Origin: Acidovorax sp. DW039
GTDB lineage: Bacteria > Pseudomonadota > Gammaproteobacteria > Burkholderiales > Burkholderiaceae_C
Direction of reading: 5' to 3'
Length of the DNA: 64,000 nt
Assembly (NCBI RefSeq): GCF_037101375.1
Contig: NZ_AP029019.1
Coordinates: 2,895,001 to 2,959,000, forward strand
This document shows positions 28,407-36,831 of the stretch, piece after piece (positions within the stretch are counted from its first letter, which is position 1; every line of letters starts with the position of its first letter). A program made the translations under genes and the position numbers. A model generated the notes under the pieces. The model did not search any database. It had not been told where the DNA came from and saw only the letters and a list, made by a program, of their open reading frames with translations.

Positions 28407-28931
28407 TCAGTGTGCACGCTCCAGCACACGCTCACGCACCGGGCCGCTGCGCTGCTCAATGGCATGCTGAACTTCCTTGCGCAACCCCAGCGCAAAGCTC
28501 CACTCGGCTACGACGAAAAGCGGGCCTACCAGCAGGCCCATCACATCGTCCACAAACGCGGGTTTGCGCCCTTCGTAGTAGTGCCCCACAAACTGGATGA
28601 CCCAGCCCACGGCAAACATGCCCACGCCCCAGGCCAACCATGGGGTGGTGGCTAGCGCGTCCATTCCCGTGGTAGCGGCCAGCATGGCAGCCAGCAGCGC
28701 AGACATCACTAGCCCCAACCGCAAGTCCAGCCGCACATAAAACACGGCAGCCGCCACCGCCCCCACCAGCGCCGGGCTCAGCGGCACGCCCGCCAGCCAC
28801 CACACCGGGCGGGACAGCAGCAGCACCACGGCAAACATGATCATGGGCACCCCCACAAAATGGGTGTGAATATTGCGAGGATCGCGGTGGTAGTCCGCAT
28901 ACTGAGAGAGGTGGTCGATCAGGGTTTTCAT
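28407..28931 (-). CDS. Mpo1-like (DUF962) membrane protein
   Basis: 174-residue membrane protein of the DUF962/Mpo1 family; yeast Mpo1 is an iron-dependent dioxygenase that shortens 2-hydroxy fatty acids, but the bacterial role is untested as far as I know. Conserved His/Asp motifs are present: YADYHRDPRNIHTHFVGVPM at the N-terminus and VIQFVGHYYEGRKPAFVDDV, then GPLFVVAEWSFALGLR at the C-terminus. Several hydrophobic helices lie between. The start ATG 28931 has AGGAGA upstream; an in-frame extension to 29477 overlaps the Crp-like gene antisense and is rejected. Confidence 0.87.
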   Translation of the reverse strand: MKTLIDHLSQYADYHRDPRNIHTHFVGVPMIMFAVVLLLSRPVWWLAGVPLSPALVGAVAAAVFYVRLDLRLGLVMSALLAAMLAATTGMDALATTPWLAWGVGMFAVGWVIQFVGHYYEGRKPAFVDDVMGLLVGPLFVVAEWSFALGLRKEVQHAIEQRSGPVRERVLERAH

Positions 28932-29187
28932 GGGTGTCTCCTTTCGTTGTTTTGCGCAGGATCGAATAGTTGGCGCGATTGGCTGCAAAGTCTGTCGGAC
29001 AGCCGACAAAAGCCGCGCTGCGCGGCACACCCACTCTGGGACCCCTACCGCAATGCAGACTGCTCGGCACACCTGCCCGCTGGCCTGCGTGCAAGCAATG
29101 GGTGCACCCGTAACCAACGCCGAACTGCCACCTTGAAAAATGCATGGGGACACGCCCCAGCACCGCCCTTGTTGATTTTTTGCCTGC

Positions 29188-29895
29188 ATGACCACCGAAG
29201 CCCTCGCCCACCTTTCCGCACTCCAGTCCGGCCGATGGTTTGCCCAGTTGCCTCCCGACTTTTCTGAAGCACTCATCCGCATGGGTCGCGTCCGCCAGTT
29301 GGCAGCGGGCCAATCGCTTTTTTTGCGGGGCGATCCGCCCTGCGGCCTGTACGCCGTGCTGCGCGGTGCTCTGAGCGTCTCAGGCACCGGCGGGCGGGCG
29401 GACGATGCACGCTCGGCCCTGCTCACGCGGCTGGAGCCGCCGCAGTGGTTTGGCGAGATTTCTGTTTTTGACGGCAACGTACGCAGTCATGACGCTGTGG
29501 TGGCCGAAGCCTGCACCCTGCTGCATGTGCCGCACGATGCCCTGCTGGACTGGCTGCGCATCCACCCCGAGCACTGGCATGCCCTAGCCTTGCTCATGGC
29601 AGACAAGTTGCGCACCGCCTTCATTGCGCTGGAAGACGCCGCCCTGCTGCCCGCCCCCCAGCGACTAGCACGCCGCCTGGTGATGATGGCCGAGGGCTAC
29701 GGCCAATGGAATGCAGATGGGCTGACACGCCGGGTGATTGCGCTGTCACAAGAGCAGCTCTCGCAGATGCTGTCCATCTCTCGCCAGACCACCAACCAGA
29801 TCCTGAAAGACCTGGAAGCCCGCCAGCTTGTGCGGGTGCAGCGCGGAGAGGTGGAAATCACCGATTTGCCGGGGCTGCGGCGGGTATACACCTGA
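29188..29895 (+). CDS. Crp/Fnr-family transcriptional regulator
   Basis: 235-residue regulator with a cyclic-nucleotide-binding-type beta-roll (about residues 20-140: AAGQSLFLRGDPPCGLYAVL, WFGEISVFDGNVRSHDAVVA). The dimer helix follows, then a C-terminal helix-turn-helix (VIALSQEQLSQMLSISRQTT, then NQILKDLEARQLVRV). There is no N-terminal cluster of cysteines, so an FNR-type iron-sulfur sensor is unlikely. It lies upstream of the aldehyde dehydrogenase gene on the same strand, separated by 127 bases that include repeat R5, and may regulate that catabolic group. Confidence 0.88.
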   Translation: MTTEALAHLSALQSGRWFAQLPPDFSEALIRMGRVRQLAAGQSLFLRGDPPCGLYAVLRGALSVSGTGGRADDARSALLTRLEPPQWFGEISVFDGNVRSHDAVVAEACTLLHVPHDALLDWLRIHPEHWHALALLMADKLRTAFIALEDAALLPAPQRLARRLVMMAEGYGQWNADGLTRRVIALSQEQLSQMLSISRQTTNQILKDLEARQLVRVQRGEVEITDLPGLRRVYT

Positions 29896-29923
29896 AGTTG
29901 GGCTCATTGCAGGAGCGCCGGAC

Positions 29924-29971
29924 GCTATCAAAAAGAGAGCTGCTGTCGCTGGTTTTACAAGCGGTAAAGCC
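29924..29971 (+). repeat. Dispersed repeat, copy R5
   Basis: GCTATCAAAAAGAGAGCTGC then TGTCGCTGG and AAGCGG, in the gap between the Crp-like regulator and aldehyde dehydrogenase genes. Confidence 0.7.
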
Positions 29972-30022
29972 CAGTTGCGCTACATAGTAAGCACACATTC
30001 GATTTCTGTGCAGAATGGCAGC

Positions 30023-31456
30023 ATGCAACTGAACTACATCGCCAACGCATCCGTTCCGTCCACGTCCGGCCGCACTCTTGCGGTGATCGACCCGTCTGAC
30101 GGCCAGCCTTTTGACGAGATCCAGCGCAGCAACGCGGACGACATTGACGCCGCCGTACACGCCGCGCGCCAGTGCTATCAGGCGGTGTGGCAGCGGCTGG
30201 CACCTGCCGAGCGGGGGCGGCTTTTGCAGAAGCTGTCGGCCAAGGTGCTGGAGCATGCCGACGAGCTGACAGCGCTGGAGCAGCGCGACTGCGGCAAACC
30301 CACCAAACAGGCCCGGGCCGATGCGGTGGCGCTGGCGCGTTACTTTGAGTTCTATGCCGGGGCCTGCGACAAGCTGCACGGCGAAACCATTCCCTACCTG
30401 GACGGCTACAGCGTGCTCACCTGGCGCGAGCCGCATGGCGTCACCGGCCACATCATTCCGTGGAACTACCCCATGCAGATTTTTGGCCGCAGCGTGGGCG
30501 GGGCACTGGCGGCGGGCAATGTGTGCGTGGTCAAGCCTGCTGAAGACGCCTGCCTGTCGCTGATCCGCGTGGCGCAGTTGGCGGCCGAGGTGGGCTTTCC
30601 ACCCGGCGCCATCAACATCGTGACGGGCTACGGGCACGAGGTGGGCGATGCGCTGGCACGCCACCCGGGCATTGACCACATCAGCTTCACCGGCAGCCCC
30701 AAGGTGGGCACCATCATTCAGCAGGTGGCTGCTGAGCGCCACTGCCCCGTGACGCTGGAGCTGGGCGGCAAGAGCCCCCAAATCATCTTTGCCGATGCCG
30801 ACCTGGACGCCGCCGTGCCCGTGGTGCTCAACGCCATCGTGCAAAACGCCGGGCAAACCTGCTCGGCAGGCTCGCGGTTGCTGATCGACTCGCTCATCTA
30901 CGAGCCCCTGCTGGAGCGCCTGGGCCACGCCTTTGAAAAGCTGCGCGTAGGCCCCGCCGCCATGGACCTGGACGTGGGCCCACTGATTCGCCAAAGCCAG
31001 CAGCAGCGCGTGTGGGACTTTTTGTCGGACGCGCAAGTGGCTGGCATCCCCATGGTGGCGCAAGGCGTGGTGGTCGACGAAGCCCCTGAAGGCGGCTTCT
31101 ACCAAGCACCCACACTGCTGCGAGATGTGCCGGTGCAGCACCGCCTGGCGCAGGAAGAGGTGTTTGGCCCCGTGCTCTCGGCCATGGCCTTCCAGGACGA
31201 GGACCACGCGGTCGAGCTGGCCAACGCCACGCAGTTCGGGCTGGTGGCAGGCATCTGGACGCGCGACGGCGCACGCCAGTTCCGCATGGCCAAGCGGGTG
31301 CACAGCGGGCAAGTGTTCATCAACAACTATGGCGCGGGCGGCGGTGTGGAGCTGCCGTTTGGCGGCGTCAAATCCAGCGGCTACGGGCGTGAGAAGGGGT
31401 TTGAGGCGCTGTACGGCTTCACCACCCTGAAAACCGTGGCCATCAAGCACGGCTGA
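30023..31456 (+). CDS. Aldehyde dehydrogenase family protein
   Basis: NAD(P)-dependent oxidation of an aldehyde to an acid. The 477-residue protein has the full family set: GHIIPWNYPMQIFGRSVGGA, HISFTGSPKVGTIIQQVA, the catalytic Glu in TLELGGKSPQIIFADADLD, the catalytic Cys in NAGQTCSAGSRLLIDS, and the C-terminal GGGVELPFGGVKSSGYGREK. It resembles betaine-aldehyde/gamma-aminobutyraldehyde dehydrogenases, but the substrate cannot be fixed. The start ATG 30023 gives MQLNYIANASVPSTSGRTLA; upstream in-frame sequence is the shadow of the Crp-like gene. It is followed after 3 bases by DUF2889. Confidence 0.92.
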   Translation: MQLNYIANASVPSTSGRTLAVIDPSDGQPFDEIQRSNADDIDAAVHAARQCYQAVWQRLAPAERGRLLQKLSAKVLEHADELTALEQRDCGKPTKQARADAVALARYFEFYAGACDKLHGETIPYLDGYSVLTWREPHGVTGHIIPWNYPMQIFGRSVGGALAAGNVCVVKPAEDACLSLIRVAQLAAEVGFPPGAINIVTGYGHEVGDALARHPGIDHISFTGSPKVGTIIQQVAAERHCPVTLELGGKSPQIIFADADLDAAVPVVLNAIVQNAGQTCSAGSRLLIDSLIYEPLLERLGHAFEKLRVGPAAMDLDVGPLIRQSQQQRVWDFLSDAQVAGIPMVAQGVVVDEAPEGGFYQAPTLLRDVPVQHRLAQEEVFGPVLSAMAFQDEDHAVELANATQFGLVAGIWTRDGARQFRMAKRVHSGQVFINNYGAGGGVELPFGGVKSSGYGREKGFEALYGFTTLKTVAIKHG

Positions 31457-31459
31457 GCC

Positions 31460-32053
31460 ATGCCCCTGAGCGCCCCCGCCGCCCGCAAGGCCAGCCACAT
31501 CCGCCGCGTGACGTACCAGGGCTACGAGCGCGAAGACGGGTTGTGGGACATTGAGGCCGAGCTGCACGACAGCAAGGCGCATGACATGCCCTCCTTCCGG
31601 CGCGAGGGCGTTCGCCTGGCGGGCGACCCCATTCACCACATGTGGCTGCGCGTCACCGTCGACCGGCAACTGGTGGTGCACGCCATCGAAGCCGCCATGG
31701 ATGCCCACCCGCTGCAAGACTGCCCAGAGGCCCGCCCCGCGCTGCAAGGCATGGTGGGCACCTGCATGGCACGTGGCTGGCGGCAGGCCATTGCGCAGCA
31801 CCTGGGCGGCGTGGCCAGTTGCACCCACCTGCGCGAGCTGCTGTTCAACATGGCCACGGCCGCCTTCCAGACCCTGCCTGCCGCCTTTGGCGGTGGCGAC
31901 ACGGCCACCCCACCCCGCCATCTGGGCCAGTGCAAGGGCTGGGACTTTGAGGGCAGCGGGGTCAAAGAGTATTTCCCGCAGTTCTATGGGCGCGGGTCAG
32001 CCAATGTGCAACCCTCCAGCCCATCGCATTCTTCAAGCAAAAAGAGCCTCTAG
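31460..32053 (+). CDS. DUF2889 domain protein
   Basis: 197-residue protein of the DUF2889 family: IRRVTYQGYEREDGLWDIEA, ELHDSKAHDM, PIHHMWLRVTVDRQLVVHAI and the Cys/His region SCTHLRELLFNMATAAFQTL are recognisable. The family is often found beside oxidoreductases of catabolic operons but has no established reaction that I know of. It is packed tightly behind the aldehyde dehydrogenase. The last codons (SSKKSL) run into dispersed repeat R6, so the natural C-terminus may have been altered by the repeat. Confidence 0.82.
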   Translation: MPLSAPAARKASHIRRVTYQGYEREDGLWDIEAELHDSKAHDMPSFRREGVRLAGDPIHHMWLRVTVDRQLVVHAIEAAMDAHPLQDCPEARPALQGMVGTCMARGWRQAIAQHLGGVASCTHLRELLFNMATAAFQTLPAAFGGGDTATPPRHLGQCKGWDFEGSGVKEYFPQFYGRGSANVQPSSPSHSSSKKSL

Positions 32054-32093
32054 TGCTTATCCATCAAGCGCAAGTAGCTATCAAAAACAGAGC
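32046..32093 (+). repeat. Dispersed repeat, copy R6
   Basis: GCCTCTAGTGCTTATCCATC then AAGCGCAAGTAGCTATCAAA. Nearly the same sequence and orientation as R7 inside moeA. It overlaps the DUF2889 stop codon. Confidence 0.8.
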
Positions 32094-32119
32094 AATCCAA
32101 CTCATACAGGAGATACCGC

Positions 32120-32881
32120 ATGCGCGTGCAGAACAAATCCATCATCGTCACCGGCGCTGGCAACGGCATTGGCGAGGGCATTGCCAAGCGCCTGGCCGAA
32201 GAAGGTGCCAGCGTGCTGGTCAATGACATCAACACCGCAGGCGGCCAGCGCGTGGTGGCCGAGATCACGGCCGCAGGTGGCAAGGCCGCGTTTTTCCAGG
32301 CCGATGTCACGCAGTCGGCACAGGTCCAGGCCCTGGTGGCCGAGGCCGAGCGCCTGTTCGGCAAGCTGGATGCCATGGTGAACAACGCGGGCTGGACGCA
32401 CCGCAACCGCCCCATGCTGGAGGTGAGCGAAGAAGAGTTCGACAAGGTCTTCGCCATCAACGTCAAAAGCATCTACCTCAGCGCCATCCACGCCGTGCCC
32501 GCACTGCGCCGCGCAGGCGGCGGCAGCCTCATCAACGTTGCCTCCACCGCCGGGCTGCGCCCCCGCCCGGGCCTGACCTGGTACAACGGGTCCAAAGGCG
32601 CGGTCATCACCATCAGCAAGTCGATGGCGGCCGAGCTGGGGCCCGACAACATCCGCGTCAATTGCCTGAACCCCGTCTTCAACCCCGACACCGGGCTGGC
32701 GGCCGAGTTTGCTGGCGGCCCGGTAGACGAAGCCCGCCGCGCAAAATTCCTGGCCACCATTCCGCTCGGGCGCTTTTCGACCGCGCAAGACGTGGCCAAC
32801 GCCGCGCTGTACCTGGCCAGCGATGAGGCGGCCTTCATCAGCGGCGTGTGCATTGAGGTGGACGGCGCGCGCTGCGTGTAA
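32120..32881 (+). CDS. SDR-family oxidoreductase
   Basis: 253-residue short-chain dehydrogenase/reductase. The N-terminal cofactor motif VTGAGNGIGEGIAKRLAEEG, MVNNAGWTHRNRP (NNAG), the catalytic Ser region INVASTAGLRPRPGLTWYNG with YxxxK as YNGSKGAVITISK, and the C-terminal FISGVCIEVDGARCV are present. The motif after the Tyr reads YNGSK, consistent with YxxxK. It lies downstream of the aldehyde dehydrogenase and DUF2889 genes and upstream of a methyltransferase, so the four may form a catabolic operon. The substrate is unknown. Confidence 0.9.
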   Translation: MRVQNKSIIVTGAGNGIGEGIAKRLAEEGASVLVNDINTAGGQRVVAEITAAGGKAAFFQADVTQSAQVQALVAEAERLFGKLDAMVNNAGWTHRNRPMLEVSEEEFDKVFAINVKSIYLSAIHAVPALRRAGGGSLINVASTAGLRPRPGLTWYNGSKGAVITISKSMAAELGPDNIRVNCLNPVFNPDTGLAAEFAGGPVDEARRAKFLATIPLGRFSTAQDVANAALYLASDEAAFISGVCIEVDGARCV

Positions 32882-32888
32882 GTGGCGA

Positions 32889-33542
32889 ATGACCATGCAG
32901 GACTACTACGCCGCCCGCGCCAAGGAATACGACCAGATCTACGCCAAGCCCGAGCGGCAGGCCGATCTGCGCCAAATGGAAGCCTGGCTGCCCAGCGCAT
33001 TGGCCGGGCGCAACGTGCTGGAAATTGCCTGCGGTACCGGCTACTGGACGCAGTTTTACGCCCCCCAGGCACAGGCGGTGCTGGCCATGGACGGCGCCCC
33101 GCAAACACTGGAGATTGCCCGCACCCGCGTGCCCGCCAATGTCACGCTGGCGCAGGGCGATGCCTATCAGCTGGCCGCGCTGGAGCAGCGTCCTTGGGAT
33201 GCGGCGTTTGCAGGGTTCTGGTGGTCACACATTCCGCGCACGCGCATCTCTGCATTCCTGCAGGGCTTGCACTCGGTCTTGCAGCCGGGGGCCAAGGTCG
33301 TCTTCATGGACAACCGGTATGTGCCAGGCAGCAGCACTCCGATTTCAGAGCCCGATGCTGATGGCGATACCTACCAGCAACGCCCACTGCGCGATGGCTC
33401 TACGCACCGCGTGCTGAAAAACTTTCCGTCGCGCGAAGAACTGCTGGCTTGCGTGGCAGACGACTCAGCCAATGCCCAGGTCACCGAATGGGACTACTTC
33501 TGGGCTCTGATACACCTTGCGGCCCCGTTGAACGGGCTGTAG
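32889..33542 (+). CDS. Class I SAM-dependent methyltransferase
   Basis: 217-residue methyltransferase with the SAM-binding motif I NVLEIACGTGYWTQFYAPQA, motif II-like VLAMDGAPQTLEIARTRV and the post-motif segment LAQGDAYQLAALEQRPWDAA. It starts at ATG 32889, 7 bases after the SDR stop; the nearby ATG 32895 is an alternative. It is probably in the same transcript as the SDR gene. The methyl acceptor is not predictable from sequence. Confidence 0.85.
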   Translation: MTMQDYYAARAKEYDQIYAKPERQADLRQMEAWLPSALAGRNVLEIACGTGYWTQFYAPQAQAVLAMDGAPQTLEIARTRVPANVTLAQGDAYQLAALEQRPWDAAFAGFWWSHIPRTRISAFLQGLHSVLQPGAKVVFMDNRYVPGSSTPISEPDADGDTYQQRPLRDGSTHRVLKNFPSREELLACVADDSANAQVTEWDYFWALIHLAAPLNGL

Positions 33543-33553
33543 CGCTGTGCTGT

Positions 33554-34843
33554 TCAAGCCACCGCCTGGGCCACAGACGGCTGCACAGGCAGCCGCCAGT
33601 CCATGAACTCCGCAATCTCCGCCTGCTTGGCCCAGGCATCACGCTCGCCCAGGTCCATCAAGGCCTGCGTGAATGACGCCTCAAACAACAGATAGCTGGC
33701 CAGGGCAGAGCCTTGCGTGCGGCTGCCGTCGCGCCGCACGCCCATGCCCGCCAGCAGGGCGCGCACGGGGTTGGGCAGGTCGCCCAGGTGGGCGGCGGCA
33801 ATGTCATCAATGCGCTGCGTGGGCGAGATGACCAGACAGCGGATGGGCTTCCAGGGCATGCTGTTGCGGGCTGCTTCGGGCACCTGGGCCAGCGCGCGGT
33901 TGATGCGCTCCAGCTTCTCCACGTCAGAGGCCAGCGTGTCCAGAAAAATGCTGGCCATGGCGTGCCCCGCCACCTGGGCCAGGCTAGGGTAGCGCCGCTC
34001 GGGCAGTTCCTGGTTCTGGGCAGGCCCGTCCAGCGCCCGGCCTGCGCCAATCACCATCAGGCGCTCGGCCCCCAGATGCAGTGCGGGTGACAGCGGCGCG
34101 GTCTGGCGCATGCTGCCATCGCCAAACCAGGTGGAGGCCCCATCGTGCAGCAGCCTGCGGGCCGGAAAGATGAACGGAATGGCCGAGGAAGCCAGCAGAT
34201 GGTCGTGCGTGAGGTAGCCCTGCACGGCGCGGCGCTGGGGCCGCTCCCAGGGTGCCACAGGCTGACCGCTGCAGTAAAACGTGATGTGCCGCCCCGTGCC
34301 GTAGCACGACGCTGTGACCGCCAGCGCACTAAGGCAGCGGCGGCCCAGCATGGTAGGCAGCCGCTCCATGGGCACCAGCTCGCGCAGCAGCCCGGCCAGG
34401 GGCGCGTTGTCGAGCAGGCTGCGGGGTTTGAGCCTGCGCCAGCGGGCCACTGCCCAGCCCAGCGACAAGGCCGTGAGCCAGCTCGCCCCAGTGCGCAGCA
34501 CATTCCACGCATCGGTGGAATACACCTGATGCGCGTGGAACCCGCTCCACACGGCACACAGCTCATCCACCGCACGATCAAAGTCATCGGCTTTGCAAGC
34601 CAAGGCGGCACTGTTGATGGCTCCTGCAGAGGTGCCCACCACAATGCCAAAGGGGCTGACGGCGCGGTCTGCTCCCAGCGCAAAGGAGCCGGGGTGTGAT
34701 CCAGGGGCATTCGACGCCTGAACATCTACCGAAGCCTCCCACTGCGCCTTCATGCGCGCCACAGCCCGCAGCACCCCCACTTGGTAGGCCGCACGCGCGC
34801 CGCCACCGCTGAGGATGAGTGCGGTGGTAGCGCGCTGGCGCAT
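33554..34843 (-). CDS. Patatin-like phospholipase family protein
   Basis: 429-residue serine lipase with a Ser-Asp dyad. The oxyanion glycine loop ILSGGGARAAYQVGVLRAVA is at the N-terminus, the nucleophile motif is GIVVGTSAGAINSAALACKA (GxSxG as GTSAG), and the Asp motif is WFGDGSMRQTAPLSPALHLG (DG). The C-terminal third has SYLLFEASFTQALMDLGERD. It begins 11 bases after the stop of the chemoreceptor at 34855, so it may be cotranscribed with the chemosensory operon. Confidence 0.9.
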   Translation of the reverse strand: MRQRATTALILSGGGARAAYQVGVLRAVARMKAQWEASVDVQASNAPGSHPGSFALGADRAVSPFGIVVGTSAGAINSAALACKADDFDRAVDELCAVWSGFHAHQVYSTDAWNVLRTGASWLTALSLGWAVARWRRLKPRSLLDNAPLAGLLRELVPMERLPTMLGRRCLSALAVTASCYGTGRHITFYCSGQPVAPWERPQRRAVQGYLTHDHLLASSAIPFIFPARRLLHDGASTWFGDGSMRQTAPLSPALHLGAERLMVIGAGRALDGPAQNQELPERRYPSLAQVAGHAMASIFLDTLASDVEKLERINRALAQVPEAARNSMPWKPIRCLVISPTQRIDDIAAAHLGDLPNPVRALLAGMGVRRDGSRTQGSALASYLLFEASFTQALMDLGERDAWAKQAEIAEFMDWRLPVQPSVAQAVA

Positions 34844-34854
34844 GGTGGCCCGCC

Positions 34855-36153
34855 TTAGAACAGTTCAATCCTGGGGCCGCTGCTCGGCGCCATCTGCAAG
34901 GCCGGGGTGTGTGCAGGCTCATCCACCGCTGGGTCAGCCGATGCGCCTGCGCCAGAGCCCAGCGACAACACGCTTTCAGAAGCCGTGGCCAGCGAGTGCG
35001 CCACCCGCTGGGCGTACATCACGTAGTCGTTCGTCCAGCGCTGCAGCAGCTCCTCCAGCAACTGCGGTGGGGGCGGTGCCTTGCCGTCAATCAGCAGGTA
35101 AAGCTGCGAAAAGTGGTCGGACAGGCTGCCCAGCGCACGGTTGATCTGCTCTAGCAACTGGCGGTTGATGTCCTGGAACTGCATCTGGCTCAGCGTCTCC
35201 AGCACATCCTCGGTCACGCTGCGTACGTCGGTCTGCATGGTGGCAGACAACTCGCTCAGGTAAGGCACCAGTTCTGACAGCGTGACGCCCACCGTCTCCA
35301 CATGGCGCGCAATGTCGGCAATCTGGTCGGACGACTGCACGCCCAGTGTTTCGCGCAGGCGGTCAAACTCGGTGTCGATGGACGCTGCCGCATGCACGAT
35401 GCCATCGTGCACTTGGCGCGCTGCCGCCGTGGTCTCGCCCGACAGGCGGCGCACCTCATCGGCCACCACCTTGAAACCCGCCCCGGCCTGACCCGCACGG
35501 GCCGCCTCAATCGTGGCGTTCAGGGAGATGATCTGGATCTTGCGCGCAATGTCCGTGATCTGCTCGGCCACGGGCATCAGCTCCCGCACCTGCCCTGCCA
35601 CATCGTGCACGCGCTCCATGCTCTGTGAACGCAGAGACTCGTAGTTGCGCTGGTGGGCGGCCAGGCGCTGCATGGTTTCGGCATGCTCTGCGGCCTGGGC
35701 TTGCGACACCTCGGACATGCGGGCCGAGTGCTCAATGGCCTGCGTGACGCGCTGGCTCATCTCGTGCGATACGCGGTGGATGCGATTGACACGCTCCATC
35801 ATCGCGAACACTGCGGTCTCCGAGGTCTGGATGGTGGCCCCCACCTGCTGCTGCAGGACCGAAAACGCCTGCTGCGAGGTGCTGATGTCCTGCGCCAGCA
35901 AGGCCCCTACCGGGTTGCCTGCGCTCTCCACCGCGCGATGGCGGTGCAGGTAGTGGGGCAAGACGGCCCCCACGGCCAGCCCCAGAATGGCCCATAGGGC
36001 AGAGGACAGGCTCAGGGCGTCTGGCATGGTCCATGCCACCACCAGCAGCGCGCCCGCCAGCAGGGCACCGTATTGGGAGACAGTCGAATGGGTGAGTGCG
36101 TACAAGGCCGTTCGAACGCGCCGCAACTCAGGGGTAAAACGGGGTATTTGCAT
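34855..36153 (-). CDS. Methyl-accepting chemotaxis protein, short membrane receptor
   Basis: 432-residue receptor of the chemosensory operon. Two hydrophobic segments lie near the N-terminus (QYGALLAGALLVVAWTM and ALWAILGLAVGAVLPHYL) with almost no periplasmic domain, then a coiled coil and an MCP signalling hairpin whose tip reads [20 protein letters not shown] then GFKVVADEVRRLSGETTAAA. The tip lacks the canonical [12 protein letters not shown] and shows IISLNATIE, so it may not pair with the main array. The C-terminal region contains DILETLSQ-like motifs (VLETLSQMQFQDINRQLLEQ) typical of this receptor type. It starts 8 bases after the response regulator gene. Confidence 0.87.
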   Translation of the reverse strand: MQIPRFTPELRRVRTALYALTHSTVSQYGALLAGALLVVAWTMPDALSLSSALWAILGLAVGAVLPHYLHRHRAVESAGNPVGALLAQDISTSQQAFSVLQQQVGATIQTSETAVFAMMERVNRIHRVSHEMSQRVTQAIEHSARMSEVSQAQAAEHAETMQRLAAHQRNYESLRSQSMERVHDVAGQVRELMPVAEQITDIARKIQIISLNATIEAARAGQAGAGFKVVADEVRRLSGETTAAARQVHDGIVHAAASIDTEFDRLRETLGVQSSDQIADIARHVETVGVTLSELVPYLSELSATMQTDVRSVTEDVLETLSQMQFQDINRQLLEQINRALGSLSDHFSQLYLLIDGKAPPPPQLLEELLQRWTNDYVMYAQRVAHSLATASESVLSLGSGAGASADPAVDEPAHTPALQMAPSSGPRIELF

Positions 36154-36160
36154 GATGACC

Positions 36161-36526
36161 TCACGTGCCCGGCAGAACCTGGCGAATGACCTGGAGCAGG
36201 TCTTGCCCCCCCACCGGCTTGACCAGCCAGCCCGTGGCGCCCAGGCGCTTGGCCTCGTCCCGCTTGGCCTGCTGGCTCTCGGTGGTCAGGGTGAGGATGG
36301 GCGTGAAGCGCAGCAGCTTGCGCACCTCGGAGATCAGGCCCAGCCCATCCAGGCGCGGCATGTTCACGTCGGTGATGATGAGGTCGGGCCGCAGGCCCTG
36401 CTGCACCTTCTCCAGCGCGGCCAGCCCGTCATTGGCAATCTCCACCTTGAAGCCGCCAATCTCTAGCGTGCTTTTCAGGCTCATCAGCATGGTGCTGGAG
36501 TCATCGACAAGAAAGATGGTTTTCAT
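36161..36526 (-). CDS. CheY-like response regulator (chemosensory operon)
   Basis: 121-residue single-domain receiver. FLVDDSSTMLMSLKSTLEIG carries the acidic pair, ITDVNMPRLDGLGLISEV holds the phosphorylated Asp, and the conserved Thr and Lys are in TLTTESQQAKRD and LVKPVGGQDLL. Start ATG 36526 overlaps the STAS gene stop. There is no effector domain, so it works through partner proteins. It is the second receiver of the operon. Confidence 0.92.
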   Translation of the reverse strand: MKTIFLVDDSSTMLMSLKSTLEIGGFKVEIANDGLAALEKVQQGLRPDLIITDVNMPRLDGLGLISEVRKLLRFTPILTLTTESQQAKRDEAKRLGATGWLVKPVGGQDLLQVIRQVLPGT

Positions 36527-36831
36527 GGTGTTGCCCCCTCCCGCGAGGCTTTGGCCCGACGGGCCTCTTGAACAGCTTGAGTGGCTTGAGTCGCTTGAAT
36601 GGTGAGATGCCTTGCCAGCAGGCGTGCAAGCACCGGGTCTTGTGCATTGAGCATGACCTGGGGCTTCCAGTACACCAGGGCCTGCAGCACGGCGGTGTGC
36701 ATGTGCTCGCAGCGCGCCAGGTGCACTTTGGGGTTCTTGCGCGCTTGCAGCCACTGGGTCAGCGCTTCAGCGTCTTCCACGGTGACGATGCCTTCGAGCG
36801 CAGCGTGGGTCTTGAGGTAGCGGACTGGCAT
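36523..36831 (-). CDS. STAS-like small protein (chemosensory operon)
   Basis: 102-residue protein with a fold reminiscent of STAS/anti-sigma-antagonist domains: short N-terminal strand (VRYLKTHAALEGIVTVEDAE), helix ALTQWLQARKNPKVHLARCE and HMHTAVLQALVYWKPQVML. The conserved phosphorylatable Ser of classical STAS antagonists is not obvious; a His-Thr (HMHTAVLQAL) occupies that region. It overlaps both cheA and the response regulator (ATGA junctions). Its C-terminal tail (QATQATQAVQEARRAKASRE) is Gln/Ala-rich. The function is inferred only from family resemblance. Confidence 0.65.
   Translation of the reverse strand: MPVRYLKTHAALEGIVTVEDAEALTQWLQARKNPKVHLARCEHMHTAVLQALVYWKPQVMLNAQDPVLARLLARHLTIQATQATQAVQEARRAKASREGATP

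Noticed and set aside
29858..31921. Long minus-strand open frame opposite the aldehyde dehydrogenase gene
   Set aside because: Composition is that of a shadow frame and the plus-strand genes carry all conserved motifs.
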